Positions 49,093-64,000 of a stretch of 64,000 bases of DNA are shown piece after piece (positions within the stretch are counted from its first letter, which is position 1; the number at the start of each line of letters is the position of its first letter). The stretch is from the NCBI GenBank assembly GCA_963693365.1, contig CAVNZM010000007.1, positions 186,001 to 250,000 of the forward strand, read 5' to 3'. Made by a program: the position numbers and the translations under genes. A model generated the notes under the pieces. The model was not told the origin of the DNA. It did no database searches and saw nothing but the letters and a program-made list of their open reading frames with translations. The stretch is from Amoebidium appalachense (lineage: Eukaryota > Ichthyosporea).

Positions 49093-50079
49093 CCCCCGGC
49101 CGGACGGTGTGCCGTGTACGTGACCACGTGTTTTGTGTGCCAGCCAGCCTAAGTAAGGGAAAGAGCACGTGATTTTCAGTTGTGCCTAAAGAAGAGAGAT
49201 AGGGGAGAAGCATCTATGTTGGCGTTTCTATCGCTGATGAAAACTGCGCTGGGGCATCTTCGGTCCCATTTGCAAGCACCAACATTCGCCCATGTTCACC
49301 ATGGCCATGCATACGCGCATGGGCGATTGAGAGCTGTGTCACCATCGGCATAGATATATGAAGGGCATTCTTGTGCAGAGAGCGAGTGTTTTGAGGTAAA
49401 TAGATTATGCATGCATGTCAGGTGCCTTCAACCTAACCCATCCATGAGCAAGCACATGCTTCGGACTGCCACACCGTGAAAAGCCCCAGTCAAAACTCAT
49501 GTCGTTCTACGTAGGTGGGTAACACGCTGTGTTGTACATACACAAGCAACACGCACGCACAAACGCGCACACGCACGCACGCACACTTGCACAGACACGC
49601 ACCGTGTGGCAGCGTCTTTGCACACGGACACTCACATAAACCGTGGGCCATTCACACACCGGCAAGTACACAGCAAAGCAACACTTCACACCGCCGTACC
49701 CAATCACACCCAGCACACTGGGGAATAGTGCCACGCACACACACACATATACACATACGCACACGCACACGCACACGCACACGCACACGCACACGAACAC
49801 GCACACGAACATGCACACGCACACGCGCACGCGCGCGCACGCGCACACGGACACGCACACGCACACGCACGCACACCCACGAAAACACGCACACAGACAC
49901 ACACACACACGCTTGCGCGCGCACACACACATACAAACGTGCACACACGCACGCACACACACACACACAGACACATAAGCATTATAGAAATATCTCTCTA
50001 ACTCCCCTACTTCTCCTTTCCCCCCCCTCCCCCCGCGCCCCGCTCTGCTCTCCTCTCTCTCACTCCCTCCCTCGTTCCG

Positions 50080-50127
<48 letters not shown>

Positions 50128-50245
50128 CCCACCCCCACCTCTCTCTCCCTCTCTCTCCTCCTTTTTCCCTCTCTCTCCCTCTCTGTCTCTCTCTCACCCT
50201 CTCTCACAGACACTTTCTCCCCCCTCCCCCCGCTCCCCCGCTCTC

Positions 50246-50276
<31 letters not shown>

Positions 50277-50687
50277 CCAAACACACCACCACCACCACCA
50301 CCACCACCACCACCTTCCCCTCTCTCAGCTGCAGACACCTCTACTCCCCCCCCCCCCCCCCCCCTCCCCCCCCCCCCCCCCCCTTCCCCCTCCTCTTCCT
50401 CCTGCCCTGCAGAATTCATAAACAAAGCGATAGCCTACAGTTATTACCTCGGGAGGCCTTTCCATAACCTAATTTCTCCCCCCCCCCCCCCCCCCCCCCC
50501 CCCCCACCACCACCACCACCACCAAATATATTCGATGCCCCGCCTTCCCCTCACCAGAGAGCCCCCCTTCCCTTTCTTCTCCAGTAAAACATACTGATTA
50601 GATTTCAACCTCCCTGCCAGATATCTGTGAGCAAGACAAAATGGAGAGAAAAAGTCTTTCTGTTTCAAACCCTGAAACCAAAGAGTC

Positions 50688-53209
<2,522 letters not shown>

Positions 53210-53354
53210 AAATGGGAAGGAGGGGTGGATGGGTGAGAAATTGGGAGGTGAATGGATGAAGAACATAGATGCTCATTCAGGGGAGAGATGCACGAGATGC
53301 GAGGATGGTTATGGGGAGAAAGGAACTGGGAGCAAAATTTCATAATTCGGCTAT

Positions 53355-53417
<63 letters not shown>

Positions 53418-53573
53418 AGATGGGGTGAGACACGTGGGGGGGGTGAGGCATGGGGGTATGGCGTGTGTCTGTGGGTAAGTTTGGGTGTGGGTGGTGTGTG
53501 AGGGGTGGATGTTTGCAACGAGGGGGGGGGGGGGGGGGGGGGGGGGCATGTATTCAGTGGTGAGGACGGAGCG

Positions 53574-53689
<116 letters not shown>

Positions 53690-53997
53690 CGACTGGCAAA
53701 GCAAACCGATCTCCACGATCGATAATACCTACGTGTGTGCATACGAGCACATGTGCATGCAATGAGGAAGCAGGTCGGCGCAGGGAACCAATCAACTGAA
53801 GCTATCTGTCATGCATACTATTGGGTGGGCCTATCTTAACTTGCGTGGCTACAAGTATCTATTCAGCCTAACAGTAAGTTAGGCAAGGGAAACTAAGAGT
53901 AGAAATGCTAAAAATAAGATAAAATAAATACATAGGTACTTTTCCTATCGGCTTACATAGATCTTTACACATCAGTTTACATAGATATTTATGTTAG

Positions 53998-54144
<147 letters not shown>

Positions 54145-54495
54145 GTTAGCTTACCCTGATACTTACCCGTCTTGCCACCACACCACACACACGCACACAC
54201 CCGCCCACCCACCCACATATCACTTCGACAAACACCACCCACTCACCCCCATCCCTACACCACACCCACGCGCACTCCACACACACACACATACTTCCCT
54301 TCTATTTCCCCTCTACAACACACACACACATACTTCCCTTCTATTTCCCCTCTACAACACACACACACATACGCATCCACCATGCACACCCACATACCCA
54401 CCCACCCACTCACCACCCATCCACACCCACCCAAAAACCACCACCACCCACACACGACCCTCACACCGCCTCCACACCACACAAACACCTATGCA

Positions 54496-54557
<62 letters not shown>

Positions 54558-54659
54558 AGTCCCCCCTCCCCTTCTCCTTCTCCCCCCCCCTCTCTCTCTT
54601 TCCCCCTCCCTTCTCTCCCTCTTCCTTTTGGCAAGGGCGTCGGTTTCTTCGAATCCCTT

Positions 54660-54943
54660 AAAGCAACCACCGCCATTTCCATTTTAAGTCCCGTTCGAGG
54701 TTGATCCGATCGAGGATCTGAGATTGCCCTGGCGCGGCCTGTGAAATCCTCGATCCTGTCAGCCATCGAGGGTGTGACGTCATTCTGTGCACAATTTTTT
54801 CCCCAAATTTTACACCTGTGCAAAGAATGACATCACACCTTTATAGGATCGAGGACTTCACAGGCCGCGCCAGGGCAATCTCAGATCCTCGATCGGATCA
54901 ACCTCGATCGAGACTTACCGTGGAAGAAGCGGTGGTTGTTTTC
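54660..54943. mobile_element. 284-bp foldback (MITE-like)
   Basis: Left arm 54660-54792 and right arm 54818-54943 are reverse complements with few mismatches: AACCACCGC outside, GAGGTTGATCCGATCGAGGA and GCCCTGGCGCGGCCTGTGAA in the middle, and TCATTCT..GTGCAC inside, around a 25-base AT-rich centre. There is no coding capacity. It shares the segment GTGTGACGTCATT with the foldback at 19581. The repeat ends fade gradually, so exact termini and target-site duplication are not defined. Confidence 0.75.
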
Positions 54944-55924
54944 AGCTTGCATGTTTGTTGTTCGTTTCCTGTGCCTTAGGGCAGTGCATCTGTGTGCATA
55001 TGAGTGCGTGTTGAGCCGTGGGGCCGTAGTCGATGGGGTTAGCCAAATCTATACAATTCTTTTTTTTTTTTTTTTTTTTTTGGCGAAATCTGGTGACAGA
55101 GGGGAGGGAAAACAAGAAAAAAAAGACAGGTTTCTGATATACGGCTGTACGCTCCCAACAGCTGAGCAAGATGACCCTCACAACAATGCAGCCGTGGAGG
55201 GATGAGCGAACGAAGAGAAAGGTGGGTGGCCAGTGCTCTGTGAATTGTGCGGTGTCCAAGTAGATACAGACCTAGTCTAAGATGCTTGCTCGCGTACATG
55301 CACACACTTTAGACACACACCGTGCGGCCCCCATATACACGCACACACACTCTCACACACAGGCACGCAGGCACGCACGCACGCAAGCCCGCACGCACGC
55401 ACGCACCCACACACAGAGAGAGGGGGGAGGGAGGGAGGGAGGGAGGGAGGGGGTGGAGGAAGAGGCGAGGGAGGGGAAGGGGGGGTGGAGGGTGGGAGGG
55501 AGGGGAGAGAGAGAGGGGGGGGGGGGGGGGGGGGGGGAACGCCCGCAAAAAAAAACCTCATCTTTACTTCTGAAGATCTGAGAACCCCCAGGGTCATCAC
55601 ATGCGCCAAGTTGAACATAAACCTGTGACCTATGAGCATCTTGAAACAAATATTAAAACTGCATCATAATTTTTAAATATTTTATTATTAATGCACCCAT
55701 CACAGGCTGCTCTTGAGGGGTCAAAGCCCAGCCCACCCCAACCCCACGATTCAGCGTCGACATTTGAAAATGGCCAAAAAAGGAAATTGTGCGGGAAGGG
55801 ACCGGGAGAAAACTTAAAATTGCAACTGTGTTCGAGGTGTTCCTAAAAATAAAAATAAAGGCGGTACTGGAAACCGTTCCGCAGATTCGTAGAACTACAC
55901 ATCCATGTGTACAAATTGGTACCT

Positions 55925-55955
<31 letters not shown>

Positions 55956-56307
55956 CTCCCCGGGCCTCCCCTGGCCCCTCGAAAATAATTTTAAGCGGGA
56001 TAAAAAAAAACTATTATTATGAAAGGCCTTGCAACAAAAAGCATGCCAAATTCACCAGAGTAAGAAGCATAGATAACTGGCAAGGGGTGATGAATGATCA
56101 CCCGCCTTTATTTATGATCAGAGCTCGAGGGCACCACACCCACACGTAAAAGTACATGATCCATATATATAAATAGCAACCACGTGAGCTGTGCCACTTG
56201 CATGCATACACGTGCACACATGCCCGAGAGCATCAAAGACTGTCCCCCACATAGCATCACCTCGGGCCCCCTCCCTTCTCTCGCCTTCATGTAGAATTTT
56301 CCCTGCC

Positions 56308-56338
<31 letters not shown>

Positions 56339-56884
56339 AGATATAGCACAAAGAAGGCCATAAGGTTCTTTTTGTTTTTTCTTTTATGCTCTCTCTCTGT
56401 CCTACCTCTTCCGGATCCTTCTCCTTCTATCTTGTGCCAGAGGGGGGGGGGGGGGGGGGGGGGGGGGGTATAGGGTTACAGAGTACAAGTACACACACAC
56501 GAAGTCACTGAACGGCTGCCGCACAAATCTTTTGCACCTCAGAGGAGGAAATTCAAAAGAGGGAGGGAGGGGGGAGGGGGGGGGGGGGGGGGGAAGGGGG
56601 GGGGGGGGAAGGGCGCCATAAGTGAAACCCAATATTACGGTGTACAATATACATAGAAGAAGGTAGGTAGGAAGCATACTGAGTGTATGGTCTCAGTATT
56701 GCTTCAGCTCAGCCTACACGCTGGCAGAGCGGATTGGAAGAACAAAAAGAGACAAGCAAAGTATACAAGACAGTGCATGCAAACTCTATCCAAAGTAGCG
56801 TGACTATGATCTGTTTATTAGATGAACAGACTCGGATTGGGAGAAACACACAATCACGAAACTCTGACACAGTGTCACGTGTCT

Positions 56885-56885
<1 letters not shown>

Positions 56886-56954
<69 letters not shown>

Positions 56955-56955
56955 C

Positions 56956-57026
<71 letters not shown>
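56886..57026. repeat. Two (CA)n arrays separated by TGTACAAGTA
   Basis: About 32 CA units each, followed at 57050-57090 by a C run joined to an A run. Confidence 0.9.
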
Positions 57027-57027
<1 letters not shown>

Positions 57028-57500
57028 CTGATGTTGTGTCCCAGGAGAGCCCCCCCTACCCCCCCCCCCCCCCAAAAAAAAAAAAAAAATAAATAAACGA
57101 TCCTGAGGCACTTTTGGTTTTATCTCGGAGAAGATAACCCCGTTATCATATTCGTCACACGGCTCATGCTGTACAGCACCTGAATCATGAGGGGATGCTA
57201 CCAACTGAAAACTCCCTATTCCTGAGACTGGTTTCTGTCTCGAGCTCTGCCAGCGTCGAGAAAACAGAGTAACCCAAAATCATACCCTGTAAGTTCGGAG
57301 GTAATCTCGAACAGACACCGTATGAAAACTGCAGTGTCCAACGTCTAAACCGTGTTTATAAAGACTGTCGCGTTTTTGGCAGTAAACGATTTCACTATGA
57401 TCGAATTATTGTGCGATACGATGAAAAGACGATATAATGGCGCTACCAAGCATGCCCTTAATTAGGGATTTTTATATTTGAAATTATGGGAGGCGTATGT

Positions 57501-57545
<45 letters not shown>

Positions 57546-57702
57546 GTAGGAAATATCGACGTCCCTCCTAGTGGTACCCCCCTCCCCAAGGTACCCCGAG
57601 GGTGGTTGGACGGTTCTCCCCCCCCTCCCCCTCCCCCTCCCCCTCCCCTCCCCCCCCCCCCCCCCCCCCGAGGGACCCACCTGCAGCTGGGCAAGTGGGG
57701 TG

Positions 57703-57741
<39 letters not shown>

Positions 57742-59559
57742 CCCCCCCCCCGTGTGTGCGCGTGATCATCGCCCACCAGAGTCTCTCTTCCACCCACCGA
57801 AGGTTGAATTCGGTACATTTTTTTTTCATTCTTTTGGAGCAATTGAGTTCGTTCAAATCGTGACAGCGCATATCCTCCCCCCACCCGCCCTCCCCCCTCC
57901 CCTCCCCCCCCCTCCCCCCAAACACACATACACACATGTGTACATGCACACACACACCACATACACACACATACCCACACACAAACACACACACACACAC
58001 ACACTGTGACACACACACAAGCACACACTTCCCACCCCTTCGTGCTGGTTCTCTTCTTCTGCCGCATGCACTTCTTTGTGTGTTCTTTGCAAGGTGTTTG
58101 TGTTGTCCGCGGCAAATGTGTACTATATGCTCTATAACCTTTTTTAACGACCCCCCCCCCCCCCCTCCCGGCCCCTCCCGCCCCACTCACTTCTCCCCCC
58201 CCCCCCCACCCACCCTGCTCATTTACACAAGTAAACGCACGTGCACATGTGCACACATCATACACACACACATGGAACGAGCAACTATTTCTAAATATGA
58301 ATTATCGGGGCAAGGGTATCGTGCTCACCGTGCAGTGTTCGTGTGTAGAGTCTGTGTGGCGGGAAATCTATGTGTAATACTATGTGGTGCCACGTGAGTG
58401 TATCTGCTCGTTCATGTCGGGTGCTCATCGCTGGTCAAAGTTTGTGCACCTCGTGTGCATATGTGGTACATGCGTGTGGTGTGAATTCAATAGGTGTGAA
58501 AGTGTGTGCGTGTGTGTGGACGCGCAGCGGGGCGATTAGAGACGAGTGGGAGGGGGGGGGGGGGGGGGGGGGGGGCAGGGGGCCCGGGAGGGGGGGGGGG
58601 GGAGAGTATCATCGGACCGTAAGATATATAGCGTGAGTTTCAGGTGACCAATGACTCCTATCAGTTAGCCTCAATGTTTACGCCTTTGGGAATGTATGAA
58701 CTCCTCGGCTATTTCACATATGGCATTAATATGAAGAGGTGATCTGATCATAATAATGATGCCAGCCTATGGGGTGGGTGGGTGGTGGCCCTCCCCCCCC
58801 CTCCCCCCCCCCCCCCCCCTCCTCCTCTCTTCTAGCCGGAGGGGCTGGGGTGGGTCCGGAGGAGGGGGGTTGGTTTCAATCTGCTTTCTTTCCGACTGAC
58901 ACTAAGACAATGATTCTTCGGAGGGAGAACCCACCTGTCCAAAAGGTTGGGTGCCCCCTCCCCCCCCCCCCCCCCCCCCCCCCCGCCGCGCGCTTCCCCC
59001 CCAAATTTGTTACGACTACCCCCCCTCCCCGTTTCAATATTCAGAATCCCCGACATATATCCCGATACTTGTAGTTCGTGCATACAGTGGGTCGGATCAT
59101 GGGCCAGTGGGACTCCGTATATTTGCATGTTTACTCCCCCTTCCCCAGTCCTCCCCCCCCTAACGCACACCCACAGAGAGAGAGAGACCCCCAAAATACA
59201 CACATCTGAGCACTTTTTTTTTTTTTTTGGGCCCTGTTTTGCTCCCGGCGAGACCCACCAGGGTTTCCTCATAGGAACTACCGTCTCCCACTGTTACATG
59301 GCACCGACTGCACCTCAAGATCAGCTAGAGGGGCCATGATCAGACTAACGTTGACACACCGTTACCAATCCTAGCAGTTACTATAGCACACACGTAGCCC
59401 AGGGGTGGCACCTCAGCCTCGCCGGTGGAGCTCGTCGGTGGGTGTAGACCATCGGATGCCAGCCACCTTAGCCCTTCCCCATGATCATGATCCGTTGATG
59501 ACGGCACAAACCGCGTAAGGTGTAGGTCTCACAGCAAAAGCTGAAATATCAGCCTGCAT

Positions 59560-59565
59560 TTTATT
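59560..59565 (-). terminator. Poly(A) signal of the small secreted Cys-rich gene
   Basis: AATAAA on the minus strand, 42 bases beyond the stop codon of the gene at 59607-60011, the expected position for 3' processing. Confidence 0.5.
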
Positions 59566-59606
59566 TTTCATTCAGTGACCACCATGGATTCCGCGTTACG
59601 GTCGAC

Positions 59607-60011
59607 CTATGTACGTTTATGACCGGTAGCACGTTCCTTATTGGCCAAGCACTCGGCCACAAAGCTCTCATAGTTGTACGAAAACTGCGTGTAGTACGAG
59701 TTGCCCTCCGGTATTGCTGCATAACCAGTCTTCTGCGGGTTGGCCTTCTGGCAGAGTTCGTTGGGCTGGTTCACTCCCCCACAGTTCCAGCACCCCACAC
59801 CTACATTCTGTAGGATGGTAGCACCCGGTTGCAAGCACAGCGGCACGGTCACCACGGGGTTATTTGCTGGCACACAGATGCAGTCCTCCCATTTGCACAT
59901 CAAGCACATGACATTGCCCTTATAGTCTTCGCAGCCCGTCGACGGGGCGGCGGTGGAAAAATGGGGCAGGGTGGAGAGGAGGAAGCTGGCAAGGAAGAGG
60001 ACAGGGAACAT
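59607..60011 (-). CDS. Small secreted cysteine-rich protein
   Basis: 134 residues in one exon from an ATG at 60011 with A at -3. Residues 1-21 are a signal peptide (VLFLASFLLSTLPHFSTA) with likely cleavage after the Ala pair. The mature part has ten Cys: CxxxxxxxxxxCxxC at its start, then DCIC, LC, GCWNC and two later singles, consistent with several disulfides. The C-terminal third is rich in Tyr, Asn and Glu. I do not recognise a family. A poly(A) signal follows 42 bases downstream, which supports the gene ending here. No neighbouring gene suggests a function; an extracellular or cell-wall role is inference from the signal peptide and Cys content. Confidence 0.75.
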   Translation of the reverse strand: MFPVLFLASFLLSTLPHFSTAAPSTGCEDYKGNVMCLMCKWEDCICVPANNPVVTVPLCLQPGATILQNVGVGCWNCGGVNQPNELCQKANPQKTGYAAIPEGNSYYTQFSYNYESFVAECLANKERATGHKRT

Positions 60012-61235
60012 GATGAGTTTGGGGTGCGTCGTGTTTTGGGATCAGATATGCTTGATGTGAAACAGGGGTTTTGAAGCACAACCCGTTTAGACAGGCTGCC
60101 AAGGACAACTGAGAGTTTGAGCCACAGGTCCACAGTTTTATATATAAAGCCGGACACTGGAGTCCCGCAGGGGTTGTGAGGGTTTGGCTGCGATACCTGT
60201 ATTACCAAGAACGCAATCGTTCTTTCGGATTTCTCAATCGCACTGGTAGGGGTCGTTACCCGGTCATACCGAAAAAGGCTCAATTAGACCCTACCTTTTA
60301 CTAAATTGCAAAAACTGTTTCTTCGTATCCTACATTCTCTTTATCAATTACAGACCCCGATTGGCAAACCAGGGCTTAATATTCTTCTTCTGGAGTGCCA
60401 GATTCACCGTCACAACATATTCTCCCAAGAAAATACAAATTTTTTGTATGCGAACACATCAAATACTATTTAAGTCTATTTGAGTGCTACGGACGGCAAT
60501 ACGGCACCTAAATAGCTGCAGCGCTACTTGTATTGAGTGAGTTGTATGGCCCCCGCCATGGCCTTGTCCATGAGTGATCGAGGGTTAAAATCGTGTTAAT
60601 TAAATCGATGTCTGTTTACATTGTTTGCATTCCGATATTGTACGACCGTTGGTGTAGGAGTTGGTGTACATGTAGGCCTAAATATTAGTTAGTTCTTATT
60701 CTTCAAGGCGGCTTGTAAGCATTTCCTAAAGAAAAATAAACTCGCGCCAGAGAACTTGCAGAATACAGTAGACTTGGTAATACGGCGGCTCGCGTCGGAC
60801 GTGGCTGTTGTCACTTGTATATATGTATCAACGGTTGTGCGCGTGAGAACATACGCCATATTATAATTAGTGCAGTACAAGCGTGGCAGATGGTCACTAA
60901 TACCATCAGCTAGAGATAGGCCAGTTCTACAGAATGACGATATGATTTTTTGTTGTAGGAAAACATCTACGTGTGCCATAATAACACATATATTCTTGTG
61001 TAATTCTATGAGGCACGTCTAATTTATGTAGTCAGTCGTGGGCAGTGGGCACTCATGGCACAGTCCCACGCGGCACATTCCAATGTGGATAAAAAAACAG
61101 ACAGAGAAAAGCCGGCAGCTCGCTGTCACGGCGGCAGTGCGAACTTCGGGCTCAAAAGGTTGAGTCGAGGGATCGACTGAGCCAGTTATGTAACTGTAAC
61201 CTTGCGTTGTGGCCGACACAGACTGTAACACGGGA
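60012..61235. promoter_or_regulatory. Divergent intergenic region between two secreted-protein genes
   Basis: 1,224 bp of unique, repeat-free AT-rich DNA separating start codons that face away from each other. TATATATAAAG at about 60138-60148 is a possible TATA element for the minus-strand gene, about 130 bases from its ATG. Other frames are short and unsupported. Confidence 0.45.
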
Positions 61236-62574
61236 ATGATATTGTACCCCACCTTGGCGCTGGCAGCGCTGCTGGCCGCCGCGGCGATCTCCGCCGAGCG
61301 GTCGTGTCAGGAGCTGTGCGAACGGGAGACTGCACGGGCTAAAGGCCGCGGCAGCATTCGTACCTGCATCAACCGGTGCGACCGAGATGAGGGCTACTGT
61401 GTGCACCTGTGTGGCGCCACCTACCGTGACATACTGCGGAGCAAGGCCCGGCCAGGGCGCCTGCTGCAACAGAGGTACGCTCGGTGTGTGGTTGACGTCT
61501 GTGGTGCTGGCGAAGATGATGATGACGACTACGATGAGGACATGGACGAGCCGGAGGAAAAAATGATTGGAGCTGTTCTCGGCATTGCCGCAGGACTCGC
61601 CACGGCCGGCGTGGTTGGTACGGTAGTCGCTGGAGGGGCGGCGACTGGGGCGGCCGCTGGAAGCATAAGCAGCCCGTACTCGTCACACGGTGGCTATGTG
61701 CAGGGCGGTGCGGGTGCTGACAGGTACAGTGGGCGAGGAAGCGGTGGGTCGCTCGGTGGCCCCGCACCCCCTCCACCCCCTCCACCACCTCCTTATGATT
61801 TCAGCCGCGTGAGGTTTGGCCCCGGACCACAGATAGAACGGTTGCAGCCGGCTGAGAACGGCAACTTAGACCTCGGGGGGAGTGAGTCGCAGCCTAGTAA
61901 TGTGAATGGTGGCGACACTTCTGCCGGGGGAACTATTCCCGAGCAAAAACCGCAGCCAGGCGAGAGCGGCGGCACCGGCAACAGTGGCGGCGGAGGGCCT
62001 ATTCCAGCTGAACAACTGCAGCCGGGCGAGGGTGGCAACCCAGACAACAGGGGGGCTGTCACGGACCTCAGCAGTGGGGGTGGCGGCGGCAGTTCTAGCG
62101 GGGGTACTATTCCCCAGCAACAGCCGCCGTCGGGTGGGAGCGGCGGCACAGGCAACAGTGGCGGGGGTCGTATTCCCGGAGGGGAGCAACTGCGGCCGGG
62201 TGAGAACGGCGGAGACAACGGGGGGGGTGAGTCGGAGCCCAGTGATGTGGGTGGCGGCGGCACCGGAAACAACGGGGGGAGTGGCTCGGGGTCCAGCCGG
62301 GGTGGCAGCGGCGGTTCGGGGGGAGCCTCCTATTCCGGAGGGTCAACAGCAGCCACACACCGGGGGCAACCCTGGAAACGTAAACAGCGGCGGCGCTTTT
62401 ATCCCCCCCATTATAATCAACCCCGAGGAATCACGGCAGTCGGATGGGAATGGCGGCGGCAGTAAGGCACGGTTCTTGAAGGCGAGGAAAATGACTCACC
62501 GTCACCGTACCAAGTCGGGCCAGCACGCACCCTACGGCTATGATCCGCTGTACACTCACAATAGAAGATATTAG
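61236..62574 (+). CDS. Secreted Cys-rich / Gly-Pro-rich repeat protein with one frame break
   Basis: From the ATG at 61236: signal peptide (LALAALLAAAAISA), then a domain with four Cys pairs, three spaced CxxxC (CQELC, CINRC, CVHLC) and one CVVDVC, an acidic stretch (EDDDDDYDEDMDE), a hydrophobic Gly/Ala segment that could span a membrane, a Pro run, and four or more Gly-rich units each carrying a variant of IPEQ..QPGE. The initial frame stops at 62465 with an atypical basic tail. From G6 at 62318-62323 the next frame carries the better continuation (EPPIPEGQQQPHTGGN, then PPIIINPEES, stop at 62574). One fewer G would join them as 445 residues. Family unknown; the design suggests an extracellular matrix or surface protein. 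An AATAAA lies at about 62946. Confidence 0.7.
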
Positions 62575-62782
62575 GGGAGGCTTTGCCGTATAAGTTGCTA
62601 TGTTGAAGCCTGAAGGCGGCATAATAGCTTTTTAAGTTGCTTGCTGAGCTTGCCACAGCATCAGTACATGTGCATGTGCACTAATTAGAGATTCGTTCAG
62701 TTCAATAGTAGTACTGTACTACCGGAGTCTCCTGAGCCTCAAACTCGGATGGCGTCATAACTGCTCAGTACAATTTTGGTTG

Positions 62783-62818
<36 letters not shown>

Positions 62819-62844
62819 CCCGCCCGTGTATGTGTGTCGTGTAT

Positions 62845-62876
<32 letters not shown>

Positions 62877-63820
62877 GGGGGGGGGGGGGGGGGGGGCGGC
62901 CAGGAGGGCGTGATTGTGTGCGTGGTGCGTGTAGTGCGAGGCTCTAATAAACAAACATGATCAACACAAGCCAACGTAAAAAGAGGCGAACAAAAACATC
63001 TGTATCATAAGAAGTAATCAAAAAACCAAAAAAAACAACAGCGAAAATACAAATAAAACCAAAAGTAAAAGCTTTTGAAATAACCCAAACAAGGCAAGTT
63101 ACAGTACATCCATTGTGTGCGACTCCCCTTAATTGCCGCAGTTGTACGAGACAGTTTTTGCGGATTCCACATATTGCATACAAGCATGTGGCTATGGGTG
63201 CTTGGCCGGCCCACACTCTGGCCCGTGCATATCGGGCAAAGCAAAAAATATCATGCAGTGCACTAGATTCCTTCTTTTTTACAGTTTAATGAAAAACCGT
63301 TTTGCGTGTCAAAACTTCCCGCCCAAATTTCTATATTTGGCTAATAGGTGCGCGACTGATTGGTTCATACGATTTTTTTGAGATTGCGATATTCCTCCCT
63401 TTTTTTTTTTTTAGTTATTAGTATGTACGCTGGCAAGTTATCCCTCCCCCCCCCCCCTCCCCCCGCTCACACACACACGCACCACCCCCGTTCACCCCCC
63501 CCCCCCCCCTCCCCCCTCCCCCCTCTCCCCGCACCCCCCCCCCCCCCCCCCTCACACAAACACCGTCACACACACACACTCTGCAGTCACACACCTCCCA
63601 CACCACCGCAAAAAGGGTCCCAGGACTTCATGGGGGGGCAGCCTGAAGGGAGAGGGGGGGGAAGGGAGGGGGGAGGGGGGAGGGGGGAGGGGGGAGGGGG
63701 GAGGGGGGAGGGGGGAAGCGAGGAGGGGAGGAGGGGGCCCGGGGAGGGTATGTTTGACAGCACAGATGGCATGTGCCCGGCGGTCGACCGCCCGCTGTGT
63801 GGGACTCTTACTTGAAAGAC

Positions 63821-63874
<54 letters not shown>

Positions 63875-64000
63875 TACTGCGGTGTGTGTGTGTGTGTGTG
63901 TTTAGTGCGTGAGTGTATAATGTGTGTACATGTGTGTGTGTGTGTGTTTAGTGTGTGTGTGTGCGCGCGCGTGTGTGTTGTGTGTGAGTGTGTGCTAACG
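62575..64000. other. Repeat-rich right end, no supported gene
   Basis: C and G runs at about 62785-62895, unique AT-rich DNA at 62940-63420, C-run and G3A-type arrays at 63440-63750, then (GT)n to the edge. A short plus-strand frame after an acceptor-like site at 63140 (with CIQACGYGC) might be an exon but stands alone. A run of GGGGGGA units at about 63656-63716 is a hexa/heptanucleotide array. Confidence 0.45.
63818..64000. repeat. (GT)n microsatellites at the window edge
   Basis: Several GT blocks separated by CTACTGCG and TTTAGTG spacers, running out of the window. Confidence 0.9.

Larger units (their letters stand above)
48648..50687. other. Divergent region between PDZ and helical-repeat genes
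   Basis: 48650-49500 is unique DNA holding the GATA-type cluster and a hairpin. 49540-49980 is CA/CG alternating DNA. 50040-50130 is (TC)n and 50230-50510 C-run and (ACC)n DNA. Exon-like pieces at 50413 and 50621 have good acceptors, but their frames do not connect to the next gene. Confidence 0.45.

Noticed and set aside
62944-63216. Hydrophobic 90-codon minus-strand frame
   Set aside because: Hydrophobicity comes from T-rich DNA (TTT/GTT codons); no acceptor or family match, and it overlaps a possible 3' UTR.

Overview
The window is eukaryotic nuclear DNA: spliced genes with GT..AG introns, Kozak-like starts and no operons. The gene content (forkhead factor, BTB/NHL protein, tandem-PDZ protein, TLC protein, AlkB enzyme with a GRF finger) points to an opisthokont, most likely a unicellular holozoan or an early-branching relative. 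The species is an inference from gene families and intron style, not something I can read directly. Non-coding DNA is saturated with microsatellites ((GT)n/(CA)n, (GA)n) and with dozens of G or C runs of 15-50 bases. Coding exons are almost free of them.

Layout. 1-446: 5' part of an unrecognised membrane protein (-). 2179-4288: two-exon WS/DGAT-family acyltransferase (-). 4289-14242: about 10 kb of repeats with no gene I can support. 14243-15151: intronless forkhead factor (+), followed by copies of a dispersed poly(C)-tailed element. 18205-24124: six-exon AlkB-type dioxygenase with an N-terminal UBA/CUE-like module and a C-terminal GRF zinc finger (-). 25153-33859: nine-exon TLC-domain membrane protein (+), head-to-head with the AlkB gene. 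33983-34458: short terminal-inverted-repeat element. 35828-40193: five-exon protein joining a coiled coil, a BTB/T1 (KCTD-like) domain and an NHL propeller (-). 42376-43621: two exons of an unrecognised low-complexity protein (-). 45299-45505: possible first exon of a secreted protein (-). 46392-48647: two-exon tandem-PDZ protein (-). 50688-53209: frame-disrupted helical-repeat gene (+). 53210-59606: repeats and a long foldback. 59607-60011: small secreted Cys-rich protein (-). 61236-62574: secreted Cys-rich/Gly-Pro-rich protein (+) with one frame break.

The exon models were built by matching reading frame, splice sites and codon phase across each junction. Five multi-exon genes close without any frame conflict (WS/DGAT, AlkB, TLC, BTB-NHL, PDZ). 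The genes form no evident pathway. Functional links are limited to two divergent pairs (AlkB/TLC and PDZ/helical-repeat) that may share promoter DNA, and to a 10-mer and a 16-bp palindrome that recur at several sites.

The most interesting points are the BTB-NHL fusion, the UBA-AlkB-GRF architecture, a 5'-truncated dispersed element family with a poly(C) tail, the polarity of T/G homopolymer junctions, CA repeats that supply 3' splice sites, clustered intron lengths, and two long near-perfect foldbacks.
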